Assembly (NCBI GenBank): GCA_022572485.1
Contig: JACZVU010000147.1
Coordinates: 1-6,625, forward strand
Length of the DNA: 6,625 bases
Origin: Myxococcales bacterium
GTDB lineage: Bacteria > Myxococcota_A > UBA9160 > SMWR01
Direction of reading: 5' to 3'
A model generated the notes under the pieces. It did not search any database and was not told the origin of the DNA. It worked only from the letters and a program-made list of their open reading frames with translations. Position numbers and translations under genes: made by a program. Of the stretch, positions 4,442 to 6,625 are shown one piece after another; position 1 is the stretch's first letter; every line of letters begins with the position of its first letter.

Positions 4442-5884
4442 GTGTACCAGCTCTCGGGGAAGACGGTCAGTTCGGTGCGCGAAGTTCTACCTGCCCAAGG
4501 CGCGCTGGAGGTGTTCGAGAAGCTGCGCTCAGGTTCCTATCCCTGGCTCCTCCACAGCTCCCTGGCTTCGGAGCACGGGAGATTTTCTTTCGCGGGCACC
4601 GACCCGTACTTGGTGGTACGCGGACGCGGGTCGGAGATCGAGGTCGAATGTCTTCGCGCTGTGCGGCCGGGTCTGGCTATCGGCCGTCGCAAAGCGTCGG
4701 GCGACCTGCTGGAGGCGGTACGGAGCCTGCTCCCAGAGCCGCCTTCGGCTTTGGCGCCTACCGATTTTCCCTTCATCGGTGGCGCGGTGGGCTACCTCGG
4801 ATACGAACTGGCGGGCCAATTTGATGTTCATCGCTTCCGAGGCCTCGACGACCTTCAACTGCCGGATCTCTACCTGCTCTTCGTCGATCGATTTTTCGCG
4901 CACGATTTAAGAGATGGCAGGTTGTACGCGTGCGCTCTGGGTTTTTCGGACGATGTCGATGCGGCAGCCGGTTGCGCGCGCCAAGCGGTCGACGAAATCT
5001 GTGCGCAAATCGATCTCGCGTTGCCATCCGCACGCGCCGCTTCGGTGGCGCACTCGGCGGCTCCTTTCGCGTTCTTTGATGCGGACACCTATGCAAAAGC
5101 GGTCGATGTCGCCAAAGAAGAAATCGAGGCGGGCGAGGTTTACCAGGTTTGTCTCACCCAGCGCAAAGAGCGCGATTGCGCGGCCGACCCATGGACGCTC
5201 TATCGGAAACTCTGCGAGCTGAACCCTGCGCCTTTTGCGAGCTACTTCGAATTTCCCGAGGTGGCGATTGTCGGCAGCTCCCCAGAGCGTTTCCTCAGGG
5301 TCGACGGTGATCGGCGGGTCGAGAGCCGACCCATCAAGGGCACCAGGCCGCGCGGCTGCGACGAGGCTTCGGACCTCGCGAGTCGGGCCGCACTGGAAGC
5401 TTCCGCTAAGGATCGAGCCGAAAATCTCATGATCGTCGATCTGGTACGCAACGATCTCGGTCGCGTTTGCGAAGTTGGGAGCGTGGAAGTCCCGGAGCTG
5501 ATGGTGATCGAAGGCTACGCGTCCGTCTACCAGATGGTGTCAACGATTCGCGGCCGGCTTCGCTACGAATGCGATGTTTTCGATCTGGTGCGCGCGACGT
5601 TTCCACCCGGGTCGATGACGGGCGCTCCCAAGATCGCCGCGATGCGAATCCTCGATGAGCTGGAACCCGTGCGGCGAGGTGTTTATTCCGGAGCGCTCGG
5701 CTACTTCGACCTCCGAGGGGGCGCGGATCTCTGTGTCGTCATTCGCACCATCCTGTTGAGCGATGGTCGCGCCTACCTGCATACCGGAGGTGGTATCGTC
5801 GCAGATTCGAATTCTGCAGACGAGTGGCAGGAGAGCATGGACAAAGCGCGCTTGCTCGAGACGGCACTCGAAGAAGTATGCTGA
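4442..5884 (+). CDS. pabB: Aminodeoxychorismate synthase component I
   Basis: A 480-aa chorismate-utilising enzyme that, with the glutaminase PabA, converts chorismate to 4-amino-4-deoxychorismate on the route to p-aminobenzoate and folate. GTG at 4442 is chosen for GGAG at 4431-4434, 7 nt upstream; TTG at 4427 is an alternative. The N-terminal domain has [15 protein letters not shown] and [12 protein letters not shown] (113-124). The chorismate-binding domain has VYQVCLTQR (234-242), PIKGTRPRG (297-305), an [16 protein letters not shown] block (327-342), [11 protein letters not shown] (387-397) and GGGIVADS (449-456). Lys299 in PIKGT is the PabB nucleophile; anthranilate synthase TrpE has Ala there, which separates the two. 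Cys in VYQVCLTQR stands where PabB usually has Asn (YQVNL). No PabC lyase domain is fused at the C-terminus, and pabA and pabC are not in the window. The racemase gene follows after 22 nt, so an operon is likely. Confidence 0.93.
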   Translation: MYQLSGKTVSSVREVLPAQGALEVFEKLRSGSYPWLLHSSLASEHGRFSFAGTDPYLVVRGRGSEIEVECLRAVRPGLAIGRRKASGDLLEAVRSLLPEPPSALAPTDFPFIGGAVGYLGYELAGQFDVHRFRGLDDLQLPDLYLLFVDRFFAHDLRDGRLYACALGFSDDVDAAAGCARQAVDEICAQIDLALPSARAASVAHSAAPFAFFDADTYAKAVDVAKEEIEAGEVYQVCLTQRKERDCAADPWTLYRKLCELNPAPFASYFEFPEVAIVGSSPERFLRVDGDRRVESRPIKGTRPRGCDEASDLASRAALEASAKDRAENLMIVDLVRNDLGRVCEVGSVEVPELMVIEGYASVYQMVSTIRGRLRYECDVFDLVRATFPPGSMTGAPKIAAMRILDELEPVRRGVYSGALGYFDLRGGADLCVVIRTILLSDGRAYLHTGGGIVADSNSADEWQESMDKARLLETALEEVC

Positions 5885-5896
5885 TTCAAATTGTGT

Positions 5897-5901
5897 GAGG
5901 A
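5897..5901 (+). promoter_or_regulatory. Shine-Dalgarno GAGGA deciding the racemase start
   Basis: GAGGA stands 5 nt before the ATG at 5907. A nearer ATG at 5902 abuts the motif, is out of frame with the racemase, and is too close to be used. Confidence 0.7.
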
Positions 5902-5906
5902 ATGCA

Positions 5907-6625
5907 ATGGGACCCCTCGCCGGTGTGAAAATTCTCGAAATTGCAGCCCTGGGCCCGGCGCCCTTCGCATCGATGATGCTCGCCGACATGGGGGCCGAGG
6001 TCTTGCGCATCGATCGAGCCGATCGCGTCGAAGGCGGCGACCCGGCGGCGCCGCCGCTCGATTTCCTCTCGCGAGGTCGGCGCAGCGTCGGTCTCGACCT
6101 CAAGAGCCCTGACGGTGTCGAGCTGCTGTTGAACCTGGTCGAAGTTGCGGATGTCATCCTCGAGGGATTTCGGCCCGGGGTGATGGAGCGTTTGGGAGCC
6201 GGCCCGGAGGTGTGTCTCGCCCGCAATCCGAGGCTCATCTTCGGACGTATGACCGGTTGGGGTCAGGAAGGGCCGCTCGCCCAGGCCGCCGGTCACGACA
6301 TCAACTACATTGCGTTGGCCGGAGCGTTGGAACCCATCGGTCGCCGGGGAGAGAAACCGCTACCACCGTTGAATTTGATCGGCGACTTCGGCGGAGGCGG
6401 CATGCTTCTCGCCTTCGGCATTACCTGTGCGCTGCTCGAACGCGCCAACTCTGGGAAAGGGCAGGTCGTCGACGCCGCGATGGTCGACGGTGCGGCTACT
6501 CTGATGACGTTCCTCCACGGCGCTCAGCAATCCGGTTGGTGGAAGCCCGAGAGAGGAACCAACCTGCTCGACAGCGGCGCCCATTTCTATGACACCTACG
6601 AGACTTCCGATGGGAAATACATCTC
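5907..6625 (+). CDS. Alpha-methylacyl-CoA racemase / class III CoA-transferase family (3' end outside window)
   Basis: The first 239 residues of a CaiB/BaiF-family protein; members are usually about 360-400 aa, so about a third lies beyond the window. Marks in order are [25 protein letters not shown] at the N-terminus, [10 protein letters not shown] (57-66), [14 protein letters not shown] (84-97), [14 protein letters not shown] (113-126), [14 protein letters not shown] (128-141), [10 protein letters not shown] (156-165) and [13 protein letters not shown] (185-197). Arg95, His130 and Asp160 line up at a constant offset with the catalytic Arg91, His126 and Asp156 of the M. tuberculosis racemase MCR. 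This favours racemisation of (2R)/(2S)-methylacyl-CoA, for degradation of branched-chain or sterol side chains, over CoA transfer. The Glu241 equivalent would fall just outside. The frame is open to the window edge. It follows pabB closely, although the pathways are unrelated. Confidence 0.92.
   Translation, partial: MGPLAGVKILEIAALGPAPFASMMLADMGAEVLRIDRADRVEGGDPAAPPLDFLSRGRRSVGLDLKSPDGVELLLNLVEVADVILEGFRPGVMERLGAGPEVCLARNPRLIFGRMTGWGQEGPLAQAAGHDINYIALAGALEPIGRRGEKPLPPLNLIGDFGGGGMLLAFGITCALLERANSGKGQVVDAAMVDGAATLMTFLHGAQQSGWWKPERGTNLLDSGAHFYDTYETSDGKYI

Noticed and set aside
3951..4910. Long plus-strand open frame (about 319 codons) across the DHH gene and into pabB
   Set aside because: It is antisense to the DHH gene, whose motifs are intact, and out of frame with pabB. 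The Arg/Ser-rich translation has no domain signature.
5540..6296. Minus-strand open frames of 136 and 232 codons over pabB and the racemase gene
   Set aside because: Both are antisense to confidently assigned genes, low-complexity and without domain features.
1..6625. Mobile element, CRISPR, tRNA, or defence or toxin-antitoxin system
   Set aside because: No transposase, integrase, spaced direct-repeat array, tRNA fold or toxin-antitoxin-like gene pair was seen. All sizeable coding regions belong to familiar housekeeping or regulatory families.

Overview
The window is a GC-rich (roughly 60% by eye) bacterial chromosomal segment of ordinary single-copy genes in short, mixed-strand transcription units. 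I see no IS element, CRISPR array, tRNA, rRNA or phage gene. A pseudo-receiver/PilZ protein, a CRP-family regulator, an alphaproteobacterial-style BolA and an alpha-methylacyl-CoA racemase together suggest a proteobacterium in the broad sense or a former 'deltaproteobacterial' lineage (Myxococcota, Desulfobacterota or Binatota-like). This placement is inference from gene content; nothing here fixes the phylum.

Layout. Positions 100-750 (-) encode a protein with a degenerate receiver-like half and a PilZ half. It is divergent from a CRP/FNR-family regulator at 839-1549 (+). After a 177-nt gap carrying short tandem repeats comes a tyrosine/serine protein phosphatase of the MptpB type, 1727-2467 (+). 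A 248-nt non-coding stretch follows, ending in a structured leader, then a small heat-shock protein (2716-3189, +) and a BolA protein (3219-3509, +), probably one operon. A DHH/DHHA1 phosphoesterase (3538-4389, -) converges on bolA and diverges from pabB (4442-5884, +), aminodeoxychorismate synthase component I. A class III CoA-transferase family protein, very probably alpha-methylacyl-CoA racemase, follows 22 nt later (5907 to the window end, +) and is cut by the window edge.

How the genes fit together. There is no single pathway. The genes cover signalling (PilZ protein, CRP regulator, phosphatase), protein quality control and Fe-S or redox homeostasis (Hsp20, BolA), folate synthesis (PabB) and branched-chain or sterol-type acyl-CoA metabolism (racemase). 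The protein-coding content is conventional and I found no convincing undescribed multi-gene system.

The more interesting signals are regulatory. First, TANNCT hexamers lie 6-7 nt before three start codons that lack a Shine-Dalgarno, which suggests leaderless mRNAs. Second, the hsp20 leader could act as an RNA thermometer: a perfect 8-bp inverted repeat abuts the Shine-Dalgarno and a U4 run can pair with it. Third, the octamer GGGCCCCC occurs three times, only in the gaps flanking the CRP gene.
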